From NCBI RefSeq assembly GCF_013389365.1, contig NZ_JACADJ010000014.1, positions 1-64,000 of the forward strand: DNA of 64,000 bases, in the 5' to 3' direction. Position 1 is the first letter of the stretch, and each line of letters begins with the position of its first letter. Origin of the DNA: Desulfobacter latus. Lineage in GTDB: Bacteria; Desulfobacterota; Desulfobacteria; Desulfobacterales; Desulfobacteraceae. Under the pieces are notes generated by a model. That model made no database searches and was not told the DNA's origin. It saw only the letters and a list, made by a program, of their open reading frames with translations. Below are positions 8,122-17,708 of the stretch, piece by piece. A program made the position numbers and the translations under genes.

Positions 8122-9842
8122 ATTTGTAGGTTGGATCTGCGCTCAACCGAGGTCCGTACGGCCTGCCGGATCATGGGCATGCTGCCGAAAATAATTACTT
8201 TTTTCCGGGCCCGCGTGATACCCGTATAAAGCAGCTGCCGGGTAACAACCGGTGATGTCTGTTCAGGGATAAGAATCAGCACCGTATCAAATTCCGATCC
8301 CTGGCTTTTATGGACGGTCACGGCAAAGCCAGGCTCACATTCGGGCAGATCCGACACCCTGAAATATCTGATATCTGACTGCCCGGATTCTTCCGAGGCA
8401 AACCAGGCCGTGGATATCCCGTTTTCTTCAAGGACCACACCCGTATCACCGTTAAACAGCAAGCGTTTGTAATCATTACGCCGAACCATCAAAAGCGTTT
8501 TAAAACCAGGCCGATTTATAGCATTTTTCCCTTTAGATCGTAATATTTTTTCACATAGATGATTAATTTGTAATGTTCCGCTGTTTCCTGAATTATGGGC
8601 ACACAGTATACGAAAATCATCCAGGGCAGCCATGGCCTGGTCCGGAGAGGCTGCGTCCCAAAGCGTTTTGTACCCTTCCCAAATACAGGATTCAAGGCGC
8701 GCCTGATATCTTTTGTCTTCGTTGGTATCCACAAATAAAAGATCAGGATAATCTGCCTTAAGGATATCTGCCACACTATCCGCATCACTGGCATTAACGG
8801 CCTTTGCAAGCGTTTCAATACCGACTTTCCCCCCGGATCTGAAATTAACATCCAGAAACACCCGGAAATCGGATAACCCATCGGCATAACACAGGTCAGA
8901 AAATACGGCACCGGCCTGAACCGGAGAAAGTTGGTTCATATCACCGAGCATGACAATACGCGTATCCGGGCTGATGGCTTCAAAAAGTCGTGTCATAAGC
9001 GCCATGTCAATCATGGATGCTTCATCAATAATCACCAGGTCTGCGGCCAGGGGATTCGCTGCATTGTGCCGGAACCCGGTTCCGTTTTTCACGGGTTTCA
9101 ATGCACTGTGGATGGTGCCCCCGTTTTTCAATCTGGCGGCGGCCTTGCCGGTGGGTGCCAAACAGATTATCCTGGGCGGTTTCAGGCCATTCTCATTGGC
9201 CCAGACTGTCAAAAGTGTCTGTATTATATGGGTAATATAGGTTTTTCCGGTACCCGGCCCCCCGGATACCATCATAAAACCGGAATAAAGGGCCTTTTTA
9301 ACAGCCTGCTGTTGTCCAAACGTCCTGTGGGTATCCCGGCTGTCAAAATAAGCGGACGACCTGTGGTTCACAAATTCATAATCCGGACCGCAAATCCGCC
9401 TTTTCATCCGTGCCCGGATATTATCTGCGAGCCGGCATTGAAAATCATAATACCGGGAAAGATAAAGATGATTATCACGGTCAAGGATCAGGGGATATTC
9501 AGCAATCCAGGAGGCCATATCATTTTCTTTTTCACCGCAATGTGAGGCCTCCATGCCCACCATGGCGGAATTTCTAAGTATATTGCACCAGGATTTGAGT
9601 TCAGGAAGCCGGATAAGTTCTTTTCCCTCGGACGTTTCCAGGACGGAGCCGGCCAGGCCTGTAAGATCCAGACATATACAGCCTTTGGAAAGTGCCCGGC
9701 AGGTCAATGCGGCGGAAAGAACTTCCAACGGTTCTGAATCATTAAAGATATTGGCCATGGTTGTGGAGAAATAGTAGTCCAGATGGGAAAAAATGCCGGA
9801 TTCATGGAGCATGCCAAGATCATTAAAGGAGAGGTCACACAT
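8118..9842 (-). CDS. recD: RecD-like helicase, exonuclease V alpha subunit
   Basis: A 574-residue superfamily 1B DNA helicase. Walker A is GGPGTGKT at residues 194-201, Walker B is DLVIIDEASMID, and the C-terminal motif VTVHKSQGSEFD with TGITRARKKVIIFG completes the helicase core. Length and N terminus fit RecD1, the 5'-3' motor of RecBCD; the longer RecD2 form would carry extra N-terminal repeats. recB and recC, its usual operon partners, are not in this window. Its stop overlaps the resB start by four bases, an unusual functional pairing. Confidence 0.85.
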   Translation of the reverse strand: MCDLSFNDLGMLHESGIFSHLDYYFSTTMANIFNDSEPLEVLSAALTCRALSKGCICLDLTGLAGSVLETSEGKELIRLPELKSWCNILRNSAMVGMEASHCGEKENDMASWIAEYPLILDRDNHLYLSRYYDFQCRLADNIRARMKRRICGPDYEFVNHRSSAYFDSRDTHRTFGQQQAVKKALYSGFMMVSGGPGTGKTYITHIIQTLLTVWANENGLKPPRIICLAPTGKAAARLKNGGTIHSALKPVKNGTGFRHNAANPLAADLVIIDEASMIDMALMTRLFEAISPDTRIVMLGDMNQLSPVQAGAVFSDLCYADGLSDFRVFLDVNFRSGGKVGIETLAKAVNASDADSVADILKADYPDLLFVDTNEDKRYQARLESCIWEGYKTLWDAASPDQAMAALDDFRILCAHNSGNSGTLQINHLCEKILRSKGKNAINRPGFKTLLMVRRNDYKRLLFNGDTGVVLEENGISTAWFASEESGQSDIRYFRVSDLPECEPGFAVTVHKSQGSEFDTVLILIPEQTSPVVTRQLLYTGITRARKKVIIFGSMPMIRQAVRTSVERRSNLQI

Positions 9843-9875
9843 GCGCTATTTTACCCGAAGGGATCAATTCTGCAG

Positions 9876-10160
9876 TCATGCAATGATATTATGGATGTAT
9901 CCTTTGGAATCATCCGTGGGCACAAGTCCGCCCGATGGCGAGGCGCGCCGGTCGGAAATCTTTCTGCGATCCTTCTTAAAGGACAACCTTACAACCACAC
10001 CGTCTCTGACGCTTTTCCTGCGGTCATACGGCCTCTTGCGCCTCTCTTTTTTGCGATTTGAAACATTGGGTCGATATCCACTGCCAAAACCGTCTGACCT
10101 GTCGCCACTGTTTATCATCTTATTATTGCTGATCGGTAATATTTTATTGTCTGCATTCAT
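9876..10160 (-). CDS. Small very basic protein of unknown function (94 aa)
   Basis: A 94-residue frame 33 bases upstream of recD and in the same direction. The middle is a run of Arg, Lys and Asp residues (for example NRKKERRKRPYDRRK and KDRRKISDRR), with no hydrophobic helix. I recognise no domain; such a charged segment may bind nucleic acid or be disordered. The start has only a weak ribosome-binding site. Overlapping plus-strand frames exist, but the position upstream of recD favours this one. Confidence 0.5.
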   Translation of the reverse strand: MNADNKILPISNNKMINSGDRSDGFGSGYRPNVSNRKKERRKRPYDRRKSVRDGVVVRLSFKKDRRKISDRRASPSGGLVPTDDSKGYIHNIIA

Positions 10161-10222
10161 AATAATAATTCATGTATCTTTTGGCCTTGGTCATGTCATA
10201 TTTTAGGCCATACGGATTTCCG

Positions 10223-10293
10223 GTAGGTTGGGTTGAGGAACGAAACCCAACGCCGATAAGTTGTTGGGTTTCACTTCGTTCAACCCAACCTAC
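10223..10293. repeat. REP-like palindromic repeat
   Basis: GTAGGTTGGGTTGA at the left is matched in inverse by TCAACCCAACCTAC at the right, and the inner CGAAACCCAAC pairs with GTTGGGTTTC, giving a long imperfect hairpin. The motif family with GGTTGGGTTGAGG is seen dispersed in many genomes. It lies in the 339-base gap between the 94-residue gene and the hemerythrin-like gene. I see no gene in that gap. Confidence 0.7.
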
Positions 10294-10499
10294 GCTGTGG
10301 CCGATGTTATGACCAATCCCTATCTTTTTCTTTTTACTAAACTTTTTTCTAATGACTCAAATATATGTATCGGCAAAAAATATACACGTCTTTAATATTT
10401 ACGAAGCGCCATGGCCTCAATTTGAAATTGCCAATGCAGGCAAATACGGCTCATTTTTTATGGCTTAGGCGTAAAACCACTATCCCTTTAGGGTAGGGG

Positions 10500-10928
10500 T
10501 TATTGACTTTCACACGCATCCACATATTTGTGGATTCTTAAAAATGGAATAAACAGCGTGTCTCTGATTTCAAAATGTCTGATAAGCCAGTCCCGCAATT
10601 CCACAATATCCTCAATTGCCAGATGATCAACGTTTTCTGCGATTTCACGACGAAGGCCAATGGCTTTTTTAATAAACTGGCGATGGGCCTTGGAATGGAT
10701 GTCAAGATCCGGATACCCTTTTTGGCCAAGAACTTTTTCCTCCTTTGAAAAAAAAATCTTGCTGAATTCATTGATCTCCGTAACTAAATTGGTTACATCC
10801 TTTTCGTCGCCCTTATTTGCTCTAATTTCAATGAGACTGTTAAACATATCCATAAGCTGCCTGCGATATTCATCAAGCTCAGGCACATCCACACTATATT
10901 TTTCATCCCATTCAATAATATGGGTCAT
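10500..10928 (-). CDS. Hemerythrin-like protein lacking two iron ligands
   Basis: A 142-residue four-helix protein of the bacteriohemerythrin family. Visible ligands are Glu63, His78, His82, His118 and Asp123, in the order and spacing of the di-iron site. The first helix His is replaced by Arg22 (DEYRRQL instead of DEQH) and the second-helix His by Phe59 (FFSKEE instead of HFxxEE). It therefore keeps five of the seven usual ligands and may not bind oxygen normally. Its start overlaps the two-helix membrane protein by four bases, so it belongs to an mpl-led transcription unit. Confidence 0.8.
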   Translation of the reverse strand: MTHIIEWDEKYSVDVPELDEYRRQLMDMFNSLIEIRANKGDEKDVTNLVTEINEFSKIFFSKEEKVLGQKGYPDLDIHSKAHRQFIKKAIGLRREIAENVDHLAIEDIVELRDWLIRHFEIRDTLFIPFLRIHKYVDACESQ

Positions 10929-11134
10929 GGGTCACTCTCCTTTGTTCTTTTTTTTTTGCTTTTCCCCAGCTTCAGGGTGGCCATTATACCGATGGATATC
11001 AATATGGCAACAATTACGGCAAATGCAATTCCATGTCGGCCGAAATGCGGGTAAATAACAAAAGGCACCAGATAGCCGTACAAAAATGAATGCAGCATGC
11101 CGATGCCTACAATTCTGATTGCAATTTTTGTCAC
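10925..11134 (-). CDS. Two-helix membrane protein of unknown function (69 aa)
   Basis: A 69-residue protein with two hydrophobic segments (about residues 7-28 and 35-55) and a strongly basic tail (KLGKSKKKRTKE). It starts four bases inside the end of mpl and ends four bases inside the hemerythrin-like gene. That double coupling is good evidence that it is translated. I do not recognise a family. Confidence 0.7.
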   Translation of the reverse strand: MTKIAIRIVGIGMLHSFLYGYLVPFVIYPHFGRHGIAFAVIVAILISIGIMATLKLGKSKKKRTKESDP

Positions 11135-12564
11135 CCCAGCCGCTCCAAAAGCCGCTGGTGAATATTGCCGAATGCGCCATTGGACATCACCAGAACAAGG
11201 TCTTTGGGTTTAAGCTCCAGGGCAAGAAAGTCGATCACCTGGCCAGGGTCATGGAAATGGTGAGCATTTTTTCCCCGTTTACAAATATCTTCGGTCAGAC
11301 GTTCGGGGGAAAACCGCTCTTTTTCAGGAATATTCTTTTTAACCCCGGGAGAACAGATGCACACCAGATCTGCCGGATCAAAACATGCCGGATAGGTCGC
11401 TTGAAAAATATTTCTCATGCTGGTATTGGTTCTGGGTTCAAATACGGCAACCAGGCGGCCCTGGGGATAAAACGGTTTAACTGCGGCAATGGTCTCCTTA
11501 ACCGCTGTGGGATGATGGGCAAAATCATCCATCACCGTGATACCGGCAACCCGGCCCCTTATTTCCTGACGTCTTTTAACACCGCTGAAGGTTGAAAGCC
11601 CGCGGACAATGTCCGCCTCCGTTATCCCCAGACTGCGGGCCGCGGCAATACAGGCCGTTGCATTGAGCAGGTTGTGCCGCCCGGGCAGATCGATTTGTAT
11701 ATTTATGTCCGTACCCGGGCCTGTGATGCGGGCAAGGGTGTGCAAACGGCCCGTACCCGGATCCGGTGTATTGCTCAGGCGATGGTCATGCATCTGCCAC
11801 ATGGCATTGGTACCGTAAGTCTGAATTTCAACACCCTGCGCCTGTGCCAGTACCCGCATCAGATTCTCATTTTCCTTGCAGGCAATAATACGGCTTTGAT
11901 CTTTGATTTTTGAAACCAGGGCATCAAACACCCGGCAAACGTGATCCAGGTCGTCAAAGATATCGGCATGGTCAAATTCAATGCCGGTCATAATAGTTAT
12001 AAAAGGGTCATAATGCATGAACTTGGGCCCCTTATCAAAAAAAGCCGTATCATACTCATCCCCTTCGATCACCATGTATTCCCCATTCCCAATGTTAAAT
12101 GAGGCGTTATAATCCTTTAAAATCCCTCCGATCATAAATGACGGGGAAAGACCGGCAGCGTCCAGCAAATGCGCCATAATGGCAGAGGTCGTTGTTTTAC
12201 CATGGGTACCGGTGACAAGAATAATCTTTTTGTCATGGGCAATAAAACGGTTTACAGCCTGGGGCATGGACATATAGGCAAGCCCCCGTTCCATGACGGC
12301 AACCGCTTCCGGATTCTCACGTGTCACGGCATTGCCGATAATAACAAGATCGGGCACCTGTTTTGGATCGTCACTGATATTGGCCGGATGAAAGCCGATA
12401 GACAAAGTAATCCCGTTCGCCGCAAGAAAATCACTCATGGGCGGATAAACGTTCTGGTCCGACCCGGTGACAATATACCCCATTTTTTTAAGGATACAGG
12501 CCAACGTCCCCATGCCGGTGCCACAGGCGGCGACCAGGTGAATCCGCTTAATTGAATCACCCAT
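11131..12564 (-). CDS. mpl: Mpl, UDP-MurNAc:L-Ala-gamma-D-Glu-meso-DAP ligase
   Basis: A 477-residue Mur ligase. The N terminus IHLVAACGTGMGTLA is the nucleotide-sugar domain, GTHGKTTTSA at 119-128 the ATP loop, and IEGDEYDTAFFDKGPKF is typical of Mpl rather than MurC. It attaches recycled murein tripeptide to UDP-MurNAc in the cytoplasm, bypassing MurC-MurD-MurE. Its start coincides with the end of hemL (shared base 12564). It is followed by two small coupled genes. Confidence 0.9.
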   Translation of the reverse strand: MGDSIKRIHLVAACGTGMGTLACILKKMGYIVTGSDQNVYPPMSDFLAANGITLSIGFHPANISDDPKQVPDLVIIGNAVTRENPEAVAVMERGLAYMSMPQAVNRFIAHDKKIILVTGTHGKTTTSAIMAHLLDAAGLSPSFMIGGILKDYNASFNIGNGEYMVIEGDEYDTAFFDKGPKFMHYDPFITIMTGIEFDHADIFDDLDHVCRVFDALVSKIKDQSRIIACKENENLMRVLAQAQGVEIQTYGTNAMWQMHDHRLSNTPDPGTGRLHTLARITGPGTDINIQIDLPGRHNLLNATACIAAARSLGITEADIVRGLSTFSGVKRRQEIRGRVAGITVMDDFAHHPTAVKETIAAVKPFYPQGRLVAVFEPRTNTSMRNIFQATYPACFDPADLVCICSPGVKKNIPEKERFSPERLTEDICKRGKNAHHFHDPGQVIDFLALELKPKDLVLVMSNGAFGNIHQRLLERLG

Positions 12565-13850
12565 TAAATCTCTGCCATGACCTGCCGTGCAGCATCCAGC
12601 GTGATGTCGATATCTTCGTCCGTGTGGGCCGCAGAGATAAAACAGGCCTCAAACTGGGATGGCGCAAGATAGACCCCTTTGGCCAGCATGCCCCGGTAAA
12701 ATTTTGCAAACCGGTCCAAATCAGCGGTTTTGGCATCATCGAAATTACGCACCTTCCGACCGGTAAAAAAGAACCCGGCCATGGAGCCGAAATGCCCGGC
12801 GGAAAAAGGAATACCAGCGTCATCGGCGGCGGCTTGAAGGCCGTTGATCAGCATATCTGCCCGCCGGTCCATGTCAGCGTAAAGTCGCTCATCCTCAAGG
12901 GCCTTTAAGGTAGCGACCCCTGCGGCCATGGCCAGGGGATTGCCTGACAACGTCCCGGCCTGGTAAATAGATCCCCCGGGGGCAATCTGGGACATGATTT
13001 CCCGTTTTCCGCCATACGCCCCCACGGGCAGTCCGCCACCGATCACTTTTCCAAAACAGGTCAAATCCGGATCAATATCAAAATAGCCCTGGGCACAGGC
13101 CCTGCCCCCGACCCGGAATCCGGTCATGACTTCATCAAAAATCAGCAGGGTGCCATGGGCGGCAGTCTCCCGGCGCACGGTCTTTAAAAACTGCGGATCA
13201 GGCGCGACCATCCCCATATTCCCGGCCACAGGCTCAAGAATCACACAGGCGATCTCCTTGCCTTTTTCAGCCATGAGCCGCTCAACCCCTTCAATATCAT
13301 TATATGGCAAAGATAACGTATTGCGGATCACATCAGCAGGGACCCCCGGGCTTCCCGGGATGTTCAGGGTGGCAACACCGGACCCGGCGGCCACAAGCAG
13401 GGTATCTGCATGGCCATGGTAACATCCGTCAAACTTGACAATAAGATCCCGGCCCGTCACGCCCCGTGCCAGACGGATGGCGCTCATGGTCGCCTCGGTG
13501 CCGGAATTCACCATTCTGACCATATCCACGGACGCCACTGAATTCACAACAAGCCGGGCCAGTTCATTTTCACCCGCAGTGGGCGCACCAAAACTTGTGC
13601 CTGATTCAAGCACTTTTTTCAACGCGTCAACCACAGGCTTTGGACGGTGGCCAAGAATCAGCGGTCCCCAGGACAGGACATAATCAATATAAGCGTTGCC
13701 GTCAGCATCAAAAATTCTTGCGCCCTCCCCTTTTTCAATAAAAACGGGGTCTCCGCCCACCGAACCGCAGGCTCTTACCGGAGAATTAACTCCGCCCGGT
13801 ATCAAATTTCTGGCCGATGAAAATAAAGCGGCTGATTTAGTACGTTCCAT
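12564..13850 (-). CDS. hemL: Glutamate-1-semialdehyde 2,1-aminomutase
   Basis: A 428-residue class III PLP enzyme. The pyridoxal lysine is in [17 protein letters not shown], and [12 protein letters not shown] carries the cofactor Asp. It makes 5-aminolevulinate from glutamate-1-semialdehyde in the C5 route to haem, sirohaem and related tetrapyrroles, heavily used in a cytochrome-rich sulfate reducer. It is the first gene of the leftward run hemL-mpl. The gap to tadA on the other strand (13851-14015) should hold divergent promoters. Confidence 0.93.
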   Translation of the reverse strand: MERTKSAALFSSARNLIPGGVNSPVRACGSVGGDPVFIEKGEGARIFDADGNAYIDYVLSWGPLILGHRPKPVVDALKKVLESGTSFGAPTAGENELARLVVNSVASVDMVRMVNSGTEATMSAIRLARGVTGRDLIVKFDGCYHGHADTLLVAAGSGVATLNIPGSPGVPADVIRNTLSLPYNDIEGVERLMAEKGKEIACVILEPVAGNMGMVAPDPQFLKTVRRETAAHGTLLIFDEVMTGFRVGGRACAQGYFDIDPDLTCFGKVIGGGLPVGAYGGKREIMSQIAPGGSIYQAGTLSGNPLAMAAGVATLKALEDERLYADMDRRADMLINGLQAAADDAGIPFSAGHFGSMAGFFFTGRKVRNFDDAKTADLDRFAKFYRGMLAKGVYLAPSQFEACFISAAHTDEDIDITLDAARQVMAEI

Positions 13851-14015
13851 ATTTTATCCTTTATATATTACAAATGTTACACCCATCACGGTTAATATTA
13901 ATTAATCTTTAAAAATGGAATATACCAAACTGAGTTCAAAGGGGTCAACTGCTTTGATTTTTGCGCATAACATTTGACCTGATGTAAAAAGGCTTATATA
14001 AGGTAGGGTCGAATT

Positions 14016-15756
<1,741 letters not shown>

Positions 15757-15757
15757 A

Positions 15758-15786
15758 TTGACTTTTTCTTGATTCTGGTATATTAA
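15758..15786 (+). promoter_or_regulatory. Promoter of tRNA-Pro(CGG)
   Basis: TTGACT (15758-15763) and TATTAA (15781-15786) are separated by 17 bases and lie directly after the purA stop. Transcription would begin about 12 bases before the tRNA. Confidence 0.7.
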
Positions 15787-15803
15787 GGGACGTCTTTATG
15801 TGT

Positions 15804-15880
15804 CGGGATGTGGCTCAGCCTGGTAGAGCACCTCGTTCGGGACGAGGGGGTCGGAGGTTCAAATCCTCTCATCCCGACCA
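15804..15880 (+). tRNA. tRNA-Pro, anticodon CGG
   Basis: A full cloverleaf can be drawn. The acceptor stem CGGGATG pairs with CATCCCG, the anticodon loop is TTCGGGA (anticodon CGG), the T loop is GTTCAAATC, and the CCA end is encoded. It reads the proline codon CCG. Confidence 0.95.
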
Positions 15881-16059
15881 CAGACGGATAGAATCAGAAA
15901 TCATACCTTATCAGATCCTCTATTCTCTATATATAAATCTTTTTAGGAATGAGTACGAAATAAGATGCCCAATTAGAATTTTCAAACGTACGGCTTACAA
16001 TGGTCGCTTGTTTTAAAATGGGCAAGTTATTTAAGACTCATTCCTTAGCTGAAAACCCG

Positions 16060-16129
16060 CACAAAGTCACCAAGACACAAAGATTTCTATTCGACTTTAT
16101 GTGCCTTCGTGACTTCGAAGCTTTGTGTG
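16060..16129. repeat. Imperfect inverted repeat with CACAAAG ends
   Basis: CACAAAGTCACCAAGACAC at 16060 onward is matched in inverse by the segment ending GCTTTGTGTG at 16129. It resembles the ACGAAG/ACAAAG-type borders often seen beside GxxExxY genes, and another member of this border class lies at 16274. No gene is visible in 15881-16316 apart from these repeats. Confidence 0.5.
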
Positions 16130-16222
16130 AGAATAAACTTAGAATTGTTAGGAATCCTGATTTATTTTTATTTTATTTCTGGTCGAGGTGAACAAACATG
16201 ACTAATGATAAATAAAAATTAA

Positions 16223-16252
16223 GTTTAAAAAAGAAAAGAACTATAGTTGAAC
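16223..16252. repeat. 30-bp dispersed repeat, copy 2
   Basis: This is the exact reverse complement of 192-221, ending in CTATAGTTGAAC. It lies between the two inverted-repeat relics of the 15.9-16.3 kb gap. Confidence 0.75.
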
Positions 16253-16273
16253 GCTCCTTTTTCAAAAAAAACA

Positions 16274-16303
16274 TTTCCGTGTCCTTCCGTGTTTTCCGTG
16301 GTT
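16274..16303. repeat. TTCCGTG-family repeat arm (solo)
   Basis: One arm of the family seen at 23108-23336, 29958-30041, 35131-35160 and 61500-61554: three spaced TTCCGTG units ending CCGTGGTT. No opposite arm is seen nearby. Confidence 0.7.
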
Positions 16304-16316
16304 CGAAACCGGCAAA

Positions 16317-16352
16317 CAAAAAAGCGGGCCGGTTTTCACCAGCCCGCTTATA
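16317..16352 (-). terminator. Terminator of the porin-like gene
   Basis: AAGCGGGC pairs with GCCCGCTT around a loop of about 14 bases. On the minus strand the stem is followed by TTTTTT. It lies about 45 bases after the porin-like stop. Confidence 0.8.
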
Positions 16353-16394
16353 AAATCAGGCAGTATTAGCTAAATTAAATTTGCTGAAATTAAA

Positions 16395-17477
16395 TTAGAA
16401 GTTGATCTGCCATTTGGCGCCGAAGTAGGTGAGTTTATCTTCATCAAGGCCATCCCATCTATCCTTGAAATCAACAACACCGAGTTCAGGCACGACAAAG
16501 ACACCTGGCGCCAAGGTGATGGGGAACTGAATGTAATAAGATTGGGAATCATCTTTTTCTATATTTACACCGTTTATTATGGAGGCATCGTATTCAGTCT
16601 CCTGGTAACCATAACCAACTTCTACACCCAACATTTCATTAAAAGTATAAGCGACGACAAGACGGCCACCAATGGCGTCGTTATCAATGACGTTGTTATT
16701 CCATACCAAAGCATAACCATTACCTATAGTATTATTCACACCATCATCTACGTCAATCAGCCAAATGTTGCCAACGTTGCTACCGCCGTTAACCTGAGCG
16801 CTAAAACTGAAGGCTCCAAACGTTGCAGCAACATCAAGACCAAGACCCCAAGAAGTTACATCTTCATCAACGGCTCCGATATTAACATCAAACGTCTGAT
16901 AACCACCAGCCATGGTAAACTTCCAGTTGTCAACAGTGTACGCATACTTAACCTCAAGTTTAGGAATAACAAAATCAGTTGTAGTGCCAACACCATTAAT
17001 ATCATTAACATTCGTGTCCTCATTTTGAACAAAAGCAACCTGAAGACCACCGAAAGTCAGCTTAATCTGAGGCGCACGGACAGCGGCCATTTCACCACCA
17101 AACCCCTCAAGTGCAGATTCCTGCATATATACCTGACTTGAACCAGTTAGATTCAAGGGTTCCCAATCCTGACCAATGAGCAGTTTGCCTGCGCCAAAGT
17201 CCCATTCGCCGTAAAGGAGACGGATGTTGGCATTACCACCACCAGCGCCGTATTCAAAACGTCCGGTCAGTTCATCGGAAACTTTAACATGGGCACCAAT
17301 ACGGGAGATGCTTATAAGGTATTCATTGAACTGCGTGTCAGGATCAGGAGCATTCTCACGATCGGTATCCGTCCAGAATGTATTAATACGGGCGTTACCA
17401 TAAAAGTTCCAATCAGCTGCATACGCAGAGCCTGCCATCAGCGCAAGTGCGGCAACAGCTACGATAATTTTTTTCAT
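16395..17477 (-). CDS. Outer-membrane porin-like beta-barrel protein
   Basis: A 360-residue protein with a clear signal peptide (MKKIIVAVAALALMAGSAYA, cleavage after AYA). Short alternating hydrophobic strands rich in Tyr, Trp, Gly and Asn follow, ending WQINF with the terminal Phe typical of outer-membrane barrels. The pattern fits a general porin. Substrate cannot be told. It is monocistronic, with its own leader (AAAAGGAG before ATG), a possible TTGACA at 17592-17597 and a terminator behind. Asparagine-rich and low in charge clusters, it may be highly expressed. Confidence 0.75.
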   Translation of the reverse strand: MKKIIVAVAALALMAGSAYAADWNFYGNARINTFWTDTDRENAPDPDTQFNEYLISISRIGAHVKVSDELTGRFEYGAGGGNANIRLLYGEWDFGAGKLLIGQDWEPLNLTGSSQVYMQESALEGFGGEMAAVRAPQIKLTFGGLQVAFVQNEDTNVNDINGVGTTTDFVIPKLEVKYAYTVDNWKFTMAGGYQTFDVNIGAVDEDVTSWGLGLDVAATFGAFSFSAQVNGGSNVGNIWLIDVDDGVNNTIGNGYALVWNNNVIDNDAIGGRLVVAYTFNEMLGVEVGYGYQETEYDASIINGVNIEKDDSQSYYIQFPITLAPGVFVVPELGVVDFKDRWDGLDEDKLTYFGAKWQINF

Positions 17478-17638
17478 CTTTTTCTCCTTTTAAAATTAAG
17501 ACTTTGACTGCCTGAAATCATAGCATTCTGCCTTCCTTTTAAAAGCAGGATGCTAATATTAAGTTTCCTTTTAATGTTATTCTAATGCGTTTGTCAATTG
17601 TTTTTTAAAGCAATTCTAATTTTATTCTAATAAAAAAA

Positions 17639-17684
17639 ACACAAAGTCACAAATGTATAGTGGGCCGTTGTGACTTTGTGCGAG
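17639..17684 (-). terminator. Terminator of the FG-GAP protein gene
   Basis: CACAAAGTCACAA pairs perfectly with TTGTGACTTTGTG around 15 bases, and the minus strand continues into eight T. It follows the stop at 17709 by about 25 bases. The stem sequence resembles the CACAAAG repeat at 16060, so it may derive from the same kind of element. Confidence 0.75.
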
Positions 17685-17708
17685 TTTTTAAATGTGCCGT
17701 AGATTATT

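Noticed and set aside
9793-10206. 137-codon plus-strand frame opposite the 94-residue basic protein
   Set aside because: It starts antisense to recD and has no domain features or ribosome-binding site; the minus-strand frame fits the operon better.
15798-16016. 72-codon plus-strand frame starting [20 protein letters not shown]
   Set aside because: It is a translation of tRNA-Pro(CGG).
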